Below, piece by piece: positions 8,178-17,981 of a stretch of 47,723 nucleotides of DNA. Made by a program: the position numbers and the translations under genes. Position 1 is the first letter of the stretch. Every line of letters starts with the position of its first letter. The DNA is from JALYUA01 sp038203955. GTDB taxonomy: Bacteria > Acidobacteriota > Thermoanaerobaculia > UBA5066 > Gp7-AA6. Under the pieces are notes generated by a model, which saw only the letters and a list, made by a program, of their open reading frames with translations, had not been told where the DNA came from and ran no database searches. Where the stretch lies: positions 1 to 47,723 of the forward strand of contig JBBRDK010000018.1 in NCBI GenBank assembly GCA_038203955.1, written 5' to 3'.

Positions 8178-9752
8178 ATGCCGGAGCCCACCCAGTCGCC
8201 TTCCGCGGTCGCCCCGGTGCGGCGGGCGCTCCTCTCGGTGCACGACAAGACGGGGGTGGCGGAGCTCGCCCGGGAGCTCGCGAGCCGGGGTGTTCGCCTC
8301 GTGTCGACGGGCGGGACGGCCGCGCATCTGAAGGAGGGGGGACTCGACGTTTCCTTGGTCGAGGACGAGACCGGCTTTCCGGAAATCCTGGGAGGCCGGG
8401 TCAAGACGCTTCACCCGAAGATCTTCGGGGGCGTCCTCGCCGACGAGACGCGGGACGACCACGCCCGCGATCTCGTCGAAAGCGCGATCGAAGCCATCGA
8501 CCTCGTCGTCGTGAATCTCTACCCGTTCGAGAAGACCGTCGCCGACGGGGGCAGCCGCGAGGAGTCGATCGAGATGATCGACGTCGGTGGCACCGCGCTG
8601 ATCCGGGCCGCCGCCAAGAACCACGCGCGCGTCGCCGTCCTGGTGGACGCCGGCGACTACGGGCGGCTGGCGGACGAGATCCGCGCGACGGGCGGGACCA
8701 CCCTCGCGACCCGGCGGCACCTCGCGGCGCGGGCCTTCGCCCGGACCGCGGCGTACGACGGCGCCATCGCGCGATACTTCGCCGGCGAAGGCGGCCCGGA
8801 GGACGCTTTCCCGGAGAACTTGGTGCTGTCCTTCGAGCGGCTCGGGTCGCTCCGGTACGGGGAGAACCCGCATCAGCGCGCGGCCGTTTACGGAAACCCG
8901 GACGCTCCGCCCGACGCGCTGATTCGGTTTCAGGTGCTGCAGGGGAAGGAGCTCTCCTTCAACAACCTGCTGGACCTCGACTCGGCGGTGACGCTGGCCC
9001 GCGACTTCGACGTGCCGGCGGCCGTCATCGTCAAGCACAACAATCCGTGCGGCGCGGCGATCGGCGACTCGCTCATCGAGGCGTTTGGGCGCGCGTTCGC
9101 CTGCGATCCGCTCGCCGCGTTCGGTGGCATCATCGCGATCCGCGGCGTGGTCGACGGAGCGATCGCCTCGCTCGTGCTGCAGCATTTCGTGGAGGTCGTC
9201 GCGGCCGACGACTTCACGAGCGAAGCGACGGATTTCTTCTCCAAGAAGCCGAACATCCGGCTGCTGAAGCTTCCCGTTTCGCGCCGGCCGGCGCCGGGGA
9301 TCGACTGGAAACGGATCGACGGCGGGCTCCTGGTGCAGGACGCCGATACGGAGCCCGACCAGCCGCGCGCGTGGCGCACGGTCTCGCAGCGCAAACCGAC
9401 GATGGTCGAGAGGGCGGCGTGCGAGCTGGCCTGGCGCGTGGCGCGCCGGGTGAAGTCGAACGCGATCGTTCTCGCCAACGCGCGTCAAACGATCGGAATC
9501 GGCGCGGGACAGATGAGCCGCGTGGACGCCTGCCGCCTCGCGGCGGCCAAGCCGGTCCTGCCGGTCGTCAACTGCGGCGCGGCCTCCGACGCATTCTTCC
9601 CTTTCCGCGACGGCGTCGATATCCTCGCCCAGGCTGGCGTCACCGCGATCGTCGCCCCGGGAGGTTCGATCCGCGATCAGGAGATCGTAGCCGCCGCGGA
9701 CGAGCGCCAGATGGCCTACATGATCGCGCCGCGCCGTCACTTCCGCCATTGA
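8178..9752 (+). CDS. purH: Bifunctional AICAR transformylase / IMP cyclohydrolase
   Basis: A 524-residue enzyme for the last two steps of IMP synthesis. The N-terminal cyclohydrolase (MGS-like) domain begins RRALLSVHDKTGVAELA and has STGGTAAHL and KTLHPKIFGGVLAD. The transformylase domain carries KHNNPCGAA and the C-terminal SDAFFPFRDGVD and GGSIRDQE motifs. It ends RRHFRH, the usual end of the family. The start at 8178 is chosen as the ATG directly before the conserved domain. Full family length. Confidence 0.96.
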   Translation: MPEPTQSPSAVAPVRRALLSVHDKTGVAELARELASRGVRLVSTGGTAAHLKEGGLDVSLVEDETGFPEILGGRVKTLHPKIFGGVLADETRDDHARDLVESAIEAIDLVVVNLYPFEKTVADGGSREESIEMIDVGGTALIRAAAKNHARVAVLVDAGDYGRLADEIRATGGTTLATRRHLAARAFARTAAYDGAIARYFAGEGGPEDAFPENLVLSFERLGSLRYGENPHQRAAVYGNPDAPPDALIRFQVLQGKELSFNNLLDLDSAVTLARDFDVPAAVIVKHNNPCGAAIGDSLIEAFGRAFACDPLAAFGGIIAIRGVVDGAIASLVLQHFVEVVAADDFTSEATDFFSKKPNIRLLKLPVSRRPAPGIDWKRIDGGLLVQDADTEPDQPRAWRTVSQRKPTMVERAACELAWRVARRVKSNAIVLANARQTIGIGAGQMSRVDACRLAAAKPVLPVVNCGAASDAFFPFRDGVDILAQAGVTAIVAPGGSIRDQEIVAAADERQMAYMIAPRRHFRH

Positions 9753-9811
9753 ACGGCTCTCGGGCCTCCCGTGTTCGAAATGGCGCGGGCGCGTTGCGCG
9801 TTCCGAGAGAG

Positions 9812-10465
9812 ATGCGGCTTTCGCTGGCTCTCGCTCTGCTCATCGCTTCGCCTCTCCTCGCCCAGTCGGAGGCGGCCCCCGGCGGATTGCCTCCCGACGT
9901 CGCCTCGGCCTTCGGACGCGCGGCGTCGCTCTACACGGACGGCTCGGCGCACGCCGCTCCGTTCACGCAGATCTACACGCCGTCCGGGTTTACGACGGCG
10001 CGCCGGGAGTCCGGCACGCTCTGGATCCAGACACCCCAGCGTCTCCGTTTCGATTACGAAGCGCCGGAAAAGAAGACGTTCACCTATGACGCCGGAGAGG
10101 GCCGCCTTTTCACCCCCGAGGACAAGCAGCTGACGATTCAGCGCCTCGGCCCGGAGGAACGCGCCCGCCTGCCGATCGTTTTCCTCTCGGACCCGGCGGA
10201 GCTCGCGCGCGAGTACGCCGTCTCGGGAGAGTCCGCGGAGGGCGGCGCGACCCGCGTGTTGTTGAAGCCCCGCGCGCCTCGCCCGGAGCTCGCCTGGCTG
10301 CGCCTGACGCTGGCGAAAGACGGCGCCGTCGCGGAGCTTTCCTACGAGGACGGGTCCGGCAACCGCACGGAGTTTCGCTTCGACGGCTGGCGGCGGCAGA
10401 AAGCCCGGCCGGCGGCGGACTTCAAGATCGCCGGGCCGCCCGGCACGAGGATCCTGCAGAACTAA
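9812..10465 (+). CDS. lolA: LolA-like outer-membrane lipoprotein carrier
   Basis: A 217-residue periplasmic protein. A signal peptide (MRLSLALALLIASPLLAQS) is followed by the LolA pattern: FTQIYTPSGF, then TARRESGTLWIQTPQRLRFDYEAPEKKTFTYD and a late FRFDGWRR. LolA takes lipoproteins from the inner membrane to LolB at the outer membrane. GAGA precedes the ATG. The gene lies 59 nt after purH, same strand. Sequence similarity in this family is loose, so a related outer-membrane-linked carrier role is possible. Confidence 0.82.
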   Translation: MRLSLALALLIASPLLAQSEAAPGGLPPDVASAFGRAASLYTDGSAHAAPFTQIYTPSGFTTARRESGTLWIQTPQRLRFDYEAPEKKTFTYDAGEGRLFTPEDKQLTIQRLGPEERARLPIVFLSDPAELAREYAVSGESAEGGATRVLLKPRAPRPELAWLRLTLAKDGAVAELSYEDGSGNRTEFRFDGWRRQKARPAADFKIAGPPGTRILQN

Positions 10466-10466
10466 A

Positions 10467-10493
10467 AGCTCTCAGCTGTCAGCTGTCAGCTCC
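10467..10493 (+). repeat. AGCTGTC-type 7-bp array after the lolA-like gene
   Basis: Units AGCTCTC, AGCTGTC, AGCTGTC and a partial AGCTCC begin one base after the lolA stop. Confidence 0.85.
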
Positions 10494-10515
10494 AGCGACT
10501 CCCCGAACGCTGAAA

Positions 10516-10521
10516 TAGAAT
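10516..10521 (+). promoter_or_regulatory. -10-like TAGAAT before yajQ
   Basis: The hexamer ends 10 nt before the yajQ GTG, with no Shine-Dalgarno between. Confidence 0.45.
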
Positions 10522-10531
10522 ACCGGGCGTC

Positions 10532-11029
10532 GTGGCCACCGAGTTCTCGTTCGACGTCGTCTCCAAGGTGGACCTGCAGGAGGTCGTAAACGCCGTGCAG
10601 CAGGCTTCCAAGGAGATCGCGACGCGCTTCGATTTCCGGGGAAGCGCCTCGAAGGTCGAGTGGAACGAAAAGGAGCTCGAGCTCACCCTCGTCTCGGACG
10701 ACGCCCACAAATTGAAATCGGTCGTCGACATCCTCGAGACGCGGCTCGTCAAGCGCGGGATCGCGGTCAAGTCGCTCGACTTCGGGAAGATCGAAGACGC
10801 CGCCGGCGGTACGGTGCGCCAGGTCGTGAAGATCCAGCAGGGCATCGTGTCGGAAAAGGCCAAGGAGATCGTCAAGGCGATCAAGGACCGCAAGATCAAG
10901 GTTCAGGCGGCGATCCAGGGCGATCAGGTCCGAATCTCGGGCCGCAACAAGGACGACCTGCAATCCGTTCAGACGCTATTGCGCGGCGGCGATTTCGGGG
11001 TGCCGCTCCAGTTCACGAACTACCGATGA
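10532..11029 (+). CDS. yajQ: YajQ-family nucleotide-binding protein
   Basis: A 165-residue YajQ/UPF0234 protein. The family binds nucleotides or RNA, and some members bind cyclic di-GMP. Family features: start FSFDVVSKVDLQEVVNAV, TRFDFRGS, and the end VRISGRNKDDLQSVQ...DFGVPLQFTNYR. The GTG start gives the usual length. It overlaps the polyprenyl synthase by ATGA, so the two are translationally coupled. Confidence 0.94.
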   Translation: MATEFSFDVVSKVDLQEVVNAVQQASKEIATRFDFRGSASKVEWNEKELELTLVSDDAHKLKSVVDILETRLVKRGIAVKSLDFGKIEDAAGGTVRQVVKIQQGIVSEKAKEIVKAIKDRKIKVQAAIQGDQVRISGRNKDDLQSVQTLLRGGDFGVPLQFTNYR

Positions 11030-12030
11030 GCGTCCGGCGCCTCGCGAACCCTCGATTCGCGCGCGCGTACGACCTGATTTCCGACAAGCTCGCTCTGGTC
11101 GAGAAAGAGCTGGCCCTCCATTTCCGGTCGTCGATCCCGACGATCGACGGGATCGGGTCGTATCTCGGCTCGGGCGGCGGCAAACGCCTGCGACCCGCGC
11201 TGCTCCTCCTCTCCTCGCGTCTGCTCGGATACGAGGAGGGAGAGAAGGACGTCCGCTACGCGGCGGTCGTCGAATTCATCCACACGGCGACCCTGGTCCA
11301 CGACGACATCATCGACGAAGCCCGCCTGCGCCGCGGCCGCACCTCCGCAAACGCGCGGTGGGGCAACAACCTGACCGTGCTCTTCGGCGACTACCTGTAT
11401 ACGAAATCGATGGGAATCGCGCTCGACGAGGGCGACCTGACGATCCTCAAAGTTCTGTCCGACACGACGCTCTCCATGATCGAGGGCGAGATCATCGCGA
11501 TCGAAAAGACGGGAGACATCCAGGTCACCCGCGACGAGGCGCTCGACATCATCCGCCGCAAGACGGCGGATCTTTTTTCGGCGGCGTGCCGGCTGCCCGC
11601 GCATTTCGCTCCGCGCGGCGATCTCTTCGCGGCGGAGCGCCTCGCGGAGTACGGCCGGTGCCTCGGAGTCGCCTTCCAGCTCATCGACGACCTGCTCGAC
11701 TACACCGGCAGCGAGGAATCCATCGGAAAACCCGTTTTGAACGACCTGCGGGAAGGCAAGCTCACGATGCCGCTGCTGCTGGCCCTCCCTCGCGCGAGCG
11801 CGCGGGATCGGGAAGCGGTCGCGACGGTCGTGCGGGAGCGCGAATTCCGAACCATCGAGCCGGCCGAGATTCTCTCCATCGTCGAGCGGCACAAAGGCAT
11901 CGCCGAGACGCGCGCGCTGGCGCGCGACTACGCCGGCGCCGCGCGGGTCGCGCTCGGGTCGTTCGCCGACTCCGACGCCAAGGACGGCCTGCTCCTCGCG
12001 ACCGAGTCCGTCATCGACCGCGTCAGCTGA
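11026..12030 (+). CDS. ispB: Polyprenyl (octaprenyl/heptaprenyl-type) diphosphate synthase
   Basis: A 334-residue trans-prenyltransferase that extends farnesyl diphosphate with IPP to the side chain of quinones. It has the substrate clamp GGGKRLRP (about 50-57), the first Asp-rich motif DDIID (93-97) and the second DDLLD (near 225), each binding Mg-diphosphate. Small residues before the first motif and the overall length fit long-chain synthases. Chain length cannot be read from the sequence. ATGA overlap with yajQ. Confidence 0.92.
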   Translation: MSVRRLANPRFARAYDLISDKLALVEKELALHFRSSIPTIDGIGSYLGSGGGKRLRPALLLLSSRLLGYEEGEKDVRYAAVVEFIHTATLVHDDIIDEARLRRGRTSANARWGNNLTVLFGDYLYTKSMGIALDEGDLTILKVLSDTTLSMIEGEIIAIEKTGDIQVTRDEALDIIRRKTADLFSAACRLPAHFAPRGDLFAAERLAEYGRCLGVAFQLIDDLLDYTGSEESIGKPVLNDLREGKLTMPLLLALPRASARDREAVATVVREREFRTIEPAEILSIVERHKGIAETRALARDYAGAARVALGSFADSDAKDGLLLATESVIDRVS

Positions 12031-12228
12031 AGGAGCGCCCCGCCGGGCTTCTTCCGCGAGCAGGCCGCCTGCCGCGTCTCGTGACCCGAAGAAAAGAAGG
12101 TGGTCGGCGTTTTACGACGCCTGAGAGCGGCGGCTTGCACCCGCGACTCTGCGCTTCGGCGCTCCCCCGGACACGGGAGACTCATCCATACAAAAAAAGG
12201 AAATTCGTCCGCGTTTCCTAAATAAATG
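12031..12228. other. Non-coding gap after ispB
   Basis: About 200 nt without a supported gene. It holds a small hairpin (GGCGT/ACGCC, 12106-12121) without a T tract, and an A/T-rich end (12190-12226). No tRNA fold or 7-bp array seen. Confidence 0.5.
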
Positions 12229-12257
12229 TTGCCGGCCGAGGGCAAGCTGCCTACAAT
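12229..12257 (+). promoter_or_regulatory. Promoter of the small TPR gene, probably leaderless
   Basis: TTGCCG (12229-12234), a 17-nt spacer and TACAAT (12252-12257). The ATG begins 9 nt after the -10 ends, so the predicted transcript start lies at or within a few bases of the start codon. Confidence 0.7.
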
Positions 12258-12265
12258 CAGACAAC

Positions 12266-12625
12266 ATGTCACGAGCCCTCCCTTGGAGCAGTATCACCAG
12301 CAAAATCAAGACCTTAGCGCGGCCGGCCGGCCCCGGACCCACCGAAGAGGGACGGCTCTATTACCGTCGCGCCTGCCTCGCCGCAGCCGAGGAACGCTTC
12401 GACGTGGCCCTGATCTTCTGCTCGAAGGCGCTGGAGCTGGACCCGCGAGACCTCGCAACCCGCCTGCTGGTCGGCCGGATCTACGATCGAGGACTCGCCG
12501 ACGTCAGCTCCGCCGTCGCCGCTTACAGGAAGGTCATCGCGCTGGCGTCCTACGATCCGCGTGACGCCTATTGCGCGGCGGCCCAGACTGCGCTGGATCT
12601 GCTGGTGCAGGCGCAGTCCGATTAA
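12266..12625 (+). CDS. Small tetratricopeptide-repeat protein
   Basis: A 119-residue protein with about two TPR units: EEGRLYYRRACLAAAEERFDVALIFCSKALELDPRD and a second ATRLLVGRIYDRGLADVSSAVAAYRKVIAL. No signal peptide is clear, so it is probably cytoplasmic. TPRs bind other proteins; the partner is unknown. It stands alone between a strong promoter and a 7-bp repeat array. Specific role not recognised. Confidence 0.75.
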   Translation: MSRALPWSSITSKIKTLARPAGPGPTEEGRLYYRRACLAAAEERFDVALIFCSKALELDPRDLATRLLVGRIYDRGLADVSSAVAAYRKVIALASYDPRDAYCAAAQTALDLLVQAQSD

Positions 12626-12633
12626 GAACTGGT

Positions 12634-12760
12634 CGAGCGTTCAGCGTTCAGCGTTGAGTGTTCCGAGCCCCGCGGAATCAACTCCCGATCGAACAAAGCC
12701 GACAGCCAATCCACGTCCGGTTCCTCTTCCGGACGCTTAACGCTCAACGCTCGACGCTCA
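12634..12760. repeat. Inverted pair of 7-bp arrays (TCAGCGT / ACGCTCA)
   Basis: Left arm 12634-12661 has four units of TCAGCGT type; right arm 12733-12760 has four units of ACGCTCA type, the reverse complement pattern. The arms lie between convergent genes. The right arm runs into the coding end of the minus-strand gene, whose last residues LSVER and stop are made of repeat. Confidence 0.88.
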
Positions 12761-13364
12761 ACCTCCTCTGTACCCCGCCCACAGCCGTCCAGCCCCAGGG
12801 AAACAGCGGCGGCTTCCCCAGGACGGCCGCCCGTTGCGGGCCGGGCGGGTCGAGACGCTGTCCCGCCGGATCGATCGACCAGCCGTCGTCGGAAACGAGA
12901 GCGGGCGCGGGTCCCCCGACGTCGAGGGCGAACAGGATCCCTCCGATCCCGTCGGGGCTCTCCGCAAGAATGGCGAGGGCGTTCCTGCCGGTCTTCAGCA
13001 GAGGCGTGACGTCGACGGCGGAGGCGGCGTCTCCCGGGCGATGACCTCCCGCCGCCGCCGGCACCCCGTTGACCCGGAGAGTGAACCGCCGGTCGACGTA
13101 GAGACGCACGAGCGCCCGGCGCGGAACCGTCGAGAGCGTGAACTCGCGCAAGGCAGTGAAGCGCGCGGGCCGGCGTTCAGGGCTCGCCGAGAACCAGATC
13201 CAGCGCGCGCCGCCGAAGCCCGCCCCGCTCGCGCGGGCGCTCCGAAGAAGGGAGAGAATCCCCTGGGACATGAGAGCGACGAGGACGAAGCCCGCGAGAA
13301 TCGCCGCCAGACGGCGCGGAAGCGATGCGCCCGGACCGGCGCGCGGGAAGCTCTGTTGACCCAA
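12744..13364 (-). CDS. Membrane-anchored beta-sandwich protein (rhamnosidase N-terminal-like)
   Basis: A 206-residue protein with one N-terminal membrane segment (LAAILAGFVLVALMSQGIL) and an outer domain. The latter, FTLREFTL...VRLYVDRRFTLRVNGVPA...VDVTPLLKTGRNALAILAE, resembles the sugar-binding N-terminal domain of alpha-L-rhamnosidases and similar jelly rolls. No glycosidase catalytic domain follows. The only start in the frame is TTG at 13364, inside the kdsB promoter region. The C-terminus LSVER is encoded by 7-bp repeats. Function unknown; the domain match is by pattern only. Confidence 0.6.
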   Translation of the reverse strand: MGQQSFPRAGPGASLPRRLAAILAGFVLVALMSQGILSLLRSARASGAGFGGARWIWFSASPERRPARFTALREFTLSTVPRRALVRLYVDRRFTLRVNGVPAAAGGHRPGDAASAVDVTPLLKTGRNALAILAESPDGIGGILFALDVGGPAPALVSDDGWSIDPAGQRLDPPGPQRAAVLGKPPLFPWGWTAVGGVQRRLSVER

Positions 13365-13384
13365 GGCGCGGCAGAGAATACACT
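13356..13384 (+). promoter_or_regulatory. kdsB operon promoter
   Basis: TTGACC (13356-13361), 17-nt spacer, TACACT (13379-13384), 15 nt before the kdsB ATG. There is no Shine-Dalgarno in the short leader. The opposite strand reads TATTCT over the same place, so divergent overlapping promoters are possible. Confidence 0.75.
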
Positions 13385-13399
13385 CTTCTTCCCGACGTG

Positions 13400-14130
13400 A
13401 TGACGATCGTCGGATTGATCCCCGCCCGCTTCGCCTCGGTTCGTTTTCCGGCCAAACCCCTCGCTCTCCTCGCGGGAAAACCCATGGTGGTGCACGTCCT
13501 TGACGCGGCGAGGTCGGCGCGGCGGCTCGACCGGGTCGCGGTGGCGACCGACGACGAACGAATCGCCGACGCCGTGCGTGGCGCGGGAGGAGAAGCGGTG
13601 ATGACCTCTCCGGAGTGCGCCAGCGGGACGGACAGGCTGGCCGAGGCTGCGCGCGCGATCCCCGGCGACGTGTACGTCAACATCCAGGGGGACGAGCCGC
13701 TCATGTCGTCCGCGAACATCGACCGCGCCGTGGACGCTCTGCTCTCTTCCCCGGGCCGCGAGATCGCGTCGGTGTGGGTGGCGCTTCCTCCGGGAGAGAG
13801 CGCCGACCCGAACTCGGTGAAAGTCGCGGTGGCGGGCGACGGGCGCGCCCTCTATTTTTCGCGCGCGGCGATTCCCTTTCCGCGAGGCGGCGCCGCGGCC
13901 TATCGCAAGCACCTCGGCCTCTACGCTTACCGCGCGGAGACCCTTCACGCGATCGCTCTCCTGCCGCCTTCGGCCCTGGAGCGCATGGAGTCGCTCGAGC
14001 AGCTGCGATGGCTGGAGGCGGGCTACGCGATCTGGATGGGCGAGGCGGATTCGGATTCCATCGGAGTGGACACGCCGGAGGATCTCGCGAGGGCGGAGGA
14101 CTGGATGAAAGCAAGACAGGAGGCTTCGGC

Positions 14131-14134
<4 letters not shown>
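13400..14134 (+). CDS. kdsB: 3-deoxy-manno-octulosonate cytidylyltransferase (CMP-KDO synthetase)
   Basis: A 244-residue cytoplasmic enzyme that activates KDO with CTP for attachment to lipid A. It starts GLIPARFASVRFPAKPL and has VATDDERI, SGTDRLAEA, NIQGDEPLM and the late GVDTPEDLARAE, all family signatures. Start ATG 13400 (a GTG lies one codon before). It overlaps pyrG by ATGA; pyrG makes its substrate CTP and kdsA makes the KDO-8-phosphate precursor, so the operon is one metabolic unit. Confidence 0.95.
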
Positions 14135-15812
<1,678 letters not shown>

Positions 15813-15816
<4 letters not shown>

Positions 15817-16658
15817 CGCCGGGCGTTCGAAGAGTCGAGATCGCGCCGGGATACGCGATCGGCGGAGCGGACGGCGGCGCGGAGCCGCCGCTCTTCTTTG
15901 CGGGGCCGTGCGTCATCGAGTCGCGCGAGCACGCCGTCTCGATGGGTCGGAAACTGCGCGACATCGCCAGGGAGACCGGCGCCCGGATCGTCTACAAGTC
16001 CTCGTTCGACAAGGCCAACCGTTCGTCGAAGGACTCCTTCCGCGGGCCCGGGCTCGACGAAGGGCTCGACATCCTGGCCCTGGTCAAGGCGGAGACCGGA
16101 CTTCCGCTGCTCTCCGACATCCATCTCCCCGAGCAGGCCGGCCCGGCGGCGCGCGTGCTCGACGTGCTCCAGATCCCCGCGTTCCTGAGCCGGCAGACGG
16201 ACCTGATCGTCGCCGCCGCGCGGACGGGCAGGCCGATCAACGTGAAGAAGGGACAGTTCCTGGCGCCTGACGACATGGCGCTCGTGATCGAAAAGTGCCG
16301 GGACGCCGGGAATGAGAACGTGCTGCTCTGCGAGCGGGGCACCTCGTTCGGATACCACAACCTCGTCGTGGACATGCGGAGCTTTCCGATGATGCGCGCG
16401 CTCGGATTCCCCGTGGTGTACGACGTCACGCACTCCCTCCAGCTCCCCGGCGGCGGCAGGGAAACCGGCGGGCTGAAACAGTACGCCCCTGCCTTGGCGC
16501 GCGCGGCGGCGGCGACGGGCTTCGTCGACGGATACTTCCTGGAGGTCCACGACAACCCGGACGCGGCGCTGTCGGACCGCTCGACGCAGCTCGACGTCCG
16601 CGGGGTCGCCGACCTGATCCGCTCCGTCCTGGCGATTTCCGCGCTCGCACGCGGGTAG
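15813..16658 (+). CDS. kdsA: 3-deoxy-8-phosphooctulonate synthase (KDO-8-phosphate synthase)
   Basis: Condenses arabinose-5-phosphate with PEP. Motifs: VEIAPGYAIGG, FFAGPCVIES, VYKSSFDKANRSS, LSDIHLPEQA, NVKKGQFLAP, CERGTSFGYHNLVVDMR and DVTHSLQLPGG. The end ALSDRSTQLD is typical. The frame has no ATG, GTG or TTG before GPCVIES. The first ATG (15942) would remove this core. A CTG at 15813 overlaps the pyrG stop as CTGA and has GAAGAGG 4 nt upstream. From it the protein has 281 residues, normal for the family, so CTG is proposed as the start. Confidence 0.92.
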
Positions 16659-16660
16659 AA

Positions 16661-16674
16661 CCGCGGCGCCGCGG
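16661..16674. other. Perfect 14-bp palindrome between convergent kdsA and DedA-rhodanese genes
   Basis: CCGCGGCGCCGCGG lies 2 nt after the kdsA stop. It shares the CCGCGG core of the REP-like hairpin. It has no T tract, so termination is uncertain. Confidence 0.6.
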
Positions 16675-16687
16675 CCTGGTCAAATCG

Positions 16688-17662
16688 TCAGGATTGGCCG
16701 GACGACAGGCTTCCGGGCGGCTCCTCGTCCGAGAACTCCTCGATCGGAAAACCCGCCGCGACCCACGCGTCGAAACCGCCCGCCAGGGGCCGCACGTTCT
16801 TGAATCCCCTTTCGATCAGCGCGCGGGCCACACGGGCCGCCGAGGCTTCGTTCGGTCAGGTGCAGTAGAGAACGATCTGCCGGTCTCCCGGCAGGGACGA
16901 GGCCTTCGTCTCGATCTCGCCGAACTCGAGCGTCCGCGCGCCCGGTATCCGCCGGGGATCGGCCATGCGGGCGCCCTGGGTGCGCACGTCCAGAACCACG
17001 GGGGCCCTATCCCCGGAGAGCAGCGGCTGGAGCTCTTCGACGGTAATGCGCGCCATCCGCAGCGCCCTGTAAAACCGGCGGCGCTGCCACCACTTGAGCA
17101 GAATGAAGAGGAAGAGCGCGGTGCCGATTAGAGCGAAGGCGCCCGTTCCGATCCCGGTCAGAAAGTCGAGCGCCCGGTCGACCGCGCGGTGAAAGACGCG
17201 CCCCAGAAGAACGGCTCCGCCCGCCCAGATCAGAGAGCCCCCTGCGTCGTAGAACAGAAAGGCGAGCGGCCGGCGGCCGATCGCGCCGGCGAGCGGCGGC
17301 GCGACCGTCGAGAAGCCCGGGATGAACTTTGCGACGAGCAGCGACGGCATCCCCCACCGGTCGAACGCGCTCGAAGTCTGGCGAACGCAGGAATCCGGAG
17401 AGAGCGAGATCCGGCAGAGGCTCTTCAGGATCCCGAGCCCCAGGCGGTGCCCGAGCGCGTACCAGATCGAATCCGCGATCAGGCAGGCGATGAGCGCGAC
17501 CAGCAGGACGTGGGCCACCCGGATGTCGTGCTCGACCGTCAGGGCGCCGGCGACGATCAGGGTGGGCACCGCCGGGATCGGCAGGCCGATCTGTTCGAGC
17601 AGGACGTTCGCGAAGACGAGAGGCAGACCGTATTTGAGGACGGTCTCGACCAGGGGGTGCAC
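16688..17662 (-). CDS. DedA/VTT membrane protein fused to rhodanese, candidate selenoprotein (in-frame UGA)
   Basis: Residues 1-200 are a DedA (VTT) transporter-like domain with several membrane helices and the motif FIPGFSTVAPPLAGAIG (113-129). Residues about 205-315 are a rhodanese domain (VVLDVRT 222-228, IPGAR 239-243). The frame reads LYCT and then TGA at 16858-16856 (codon 269). It continues as PNEASAARVARALIERGF and GGFDAWVAAGFP, a normal rhodanese end, to a TGA at 16688. From memory of the family, DedA-rhodanese proteins carry YCxCPNEAS, so the TGA takes the place of the second Cys and reads as selenocysteine (CTU). A hairpin follows 18 nt later. The start is GTG with no clear Shine-Dalgarno. 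If not recoded, the gene is a truncation. Confidence 0.72.
16826..16838 (-). promoter_or_regulatory. Possible bacterial SECIS hairpin
   Basis: In the mRNA, GGCC, loop CGUGU, GGCC form a perfect 4-bp stem, with two more pairs below a one-base bulge. The apical loop starts 21 nt after the UGA and has G as its second base. This agrees with the loose rules known for bacterial SECIS elements (short stem, G at the start of the loop, loop about 16-37 nt from the UGA). GC-rich coding DNA can form such stems by chance. Confidence 0.4.
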
Positions 17663-17693
17663 GGGGGGATGGTACTGGAGCCGGGTGAAGAGG

Positions 17694-17750
17694 GTTGAGC
17701 GTTCAGCGTTCAGCGTTAGGAAGTTGAGAGTTAGGAGTTAAGAGTTGAGA
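17694..17750 (+). repeat. GTTGAGC/GTTGAGA 7-bp array (eight units)
   Basis: Units GTTGAGC, GTTCAGC, GTTCAGC, GTTAGGA, then after one extra base GTTGAGA, GTTAGGA, GTTAAGA, GTTGAGA. The period is 7 with one slip. It lies upstream of the DedA-rhodanese gene. Confidence 0.9.
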
Positions 17751-17791
17751 GGGACGAAGCCGGTGGGTTAACGGGAATACTCGGCGGGGTC

Positions 17792-17812
17792 GATTCCCGA
17801 CTCCCGATTCCC
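17792..17812 (+). repeat. GATTCCC 7-bp array (three units)
   Basis: GATTCCC, GACTCCC, GATTCCC directly before REP copy 2. Confidence 0.85.
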
Positions 17813-17814
17813 GA

Positions 17815-17880
17815 TCTAGTTGACCGCGGAGTACCGCGGCCGTCTCGCTCCCGTTGGTCGCTCGGCTCCCGTTTCCCGTT
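17815..17880 (+). repeat. REP-like element, copy 2
   Basis: Reference copy: contains CCGCGG-AGTA-CCGCGG and runs into GTTTCCC heptads at its right end. It matches copy 1 (inverted, 7676-7732) over about 64 nt and copy 3 (28106) with three mismatches in 62 nt. Confidence 0.92.
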
Positions 17881-17981
17881 TCCAGGGGCCCCGGGCCCGG
17901 CGGTACCCTCCCCCATGGCCGCACGCACAAACCTCCCTTCCCCGGCTAACCGCGGGCGCCTCGCCCCGTCTAACTGATCGG

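Larger units (their letters stand above)
17663..17981. other. Divergent gap filled with repeats
   Basis: The 319 nt between the DedA-rhodanese and sigma factor genes hold three repeat blocks (17694-17750, 17792-17812, 17815-17880) and no supported gene. A GC palindrome GGGGCCCCGGGCCC lies near 17886-17899. No clear promoter hexamers were seen. Confidence 0.6.

Noticed and set aside
12031..12228. tRNA or small RNA gene between ispB and the TPR gene
   Set aside because: Several short GC stems can be drawn, but no cloverleaf, no TTC-loop sequence and no promoter-terminator pair around them.
16688..17662. DedA-rhodanese gene as a simple pseudogene or a stop-terminated DedA protein
   Set aside because: The frame is kept on both sides of the TGA, the residue concerned is Cys in the family as I know it, and a suitable hairpin follows. 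A point-mutated pseudogene remains possible but is the weaker reading; the error type seen elsewhere (single-base loss) would not make a substitution.
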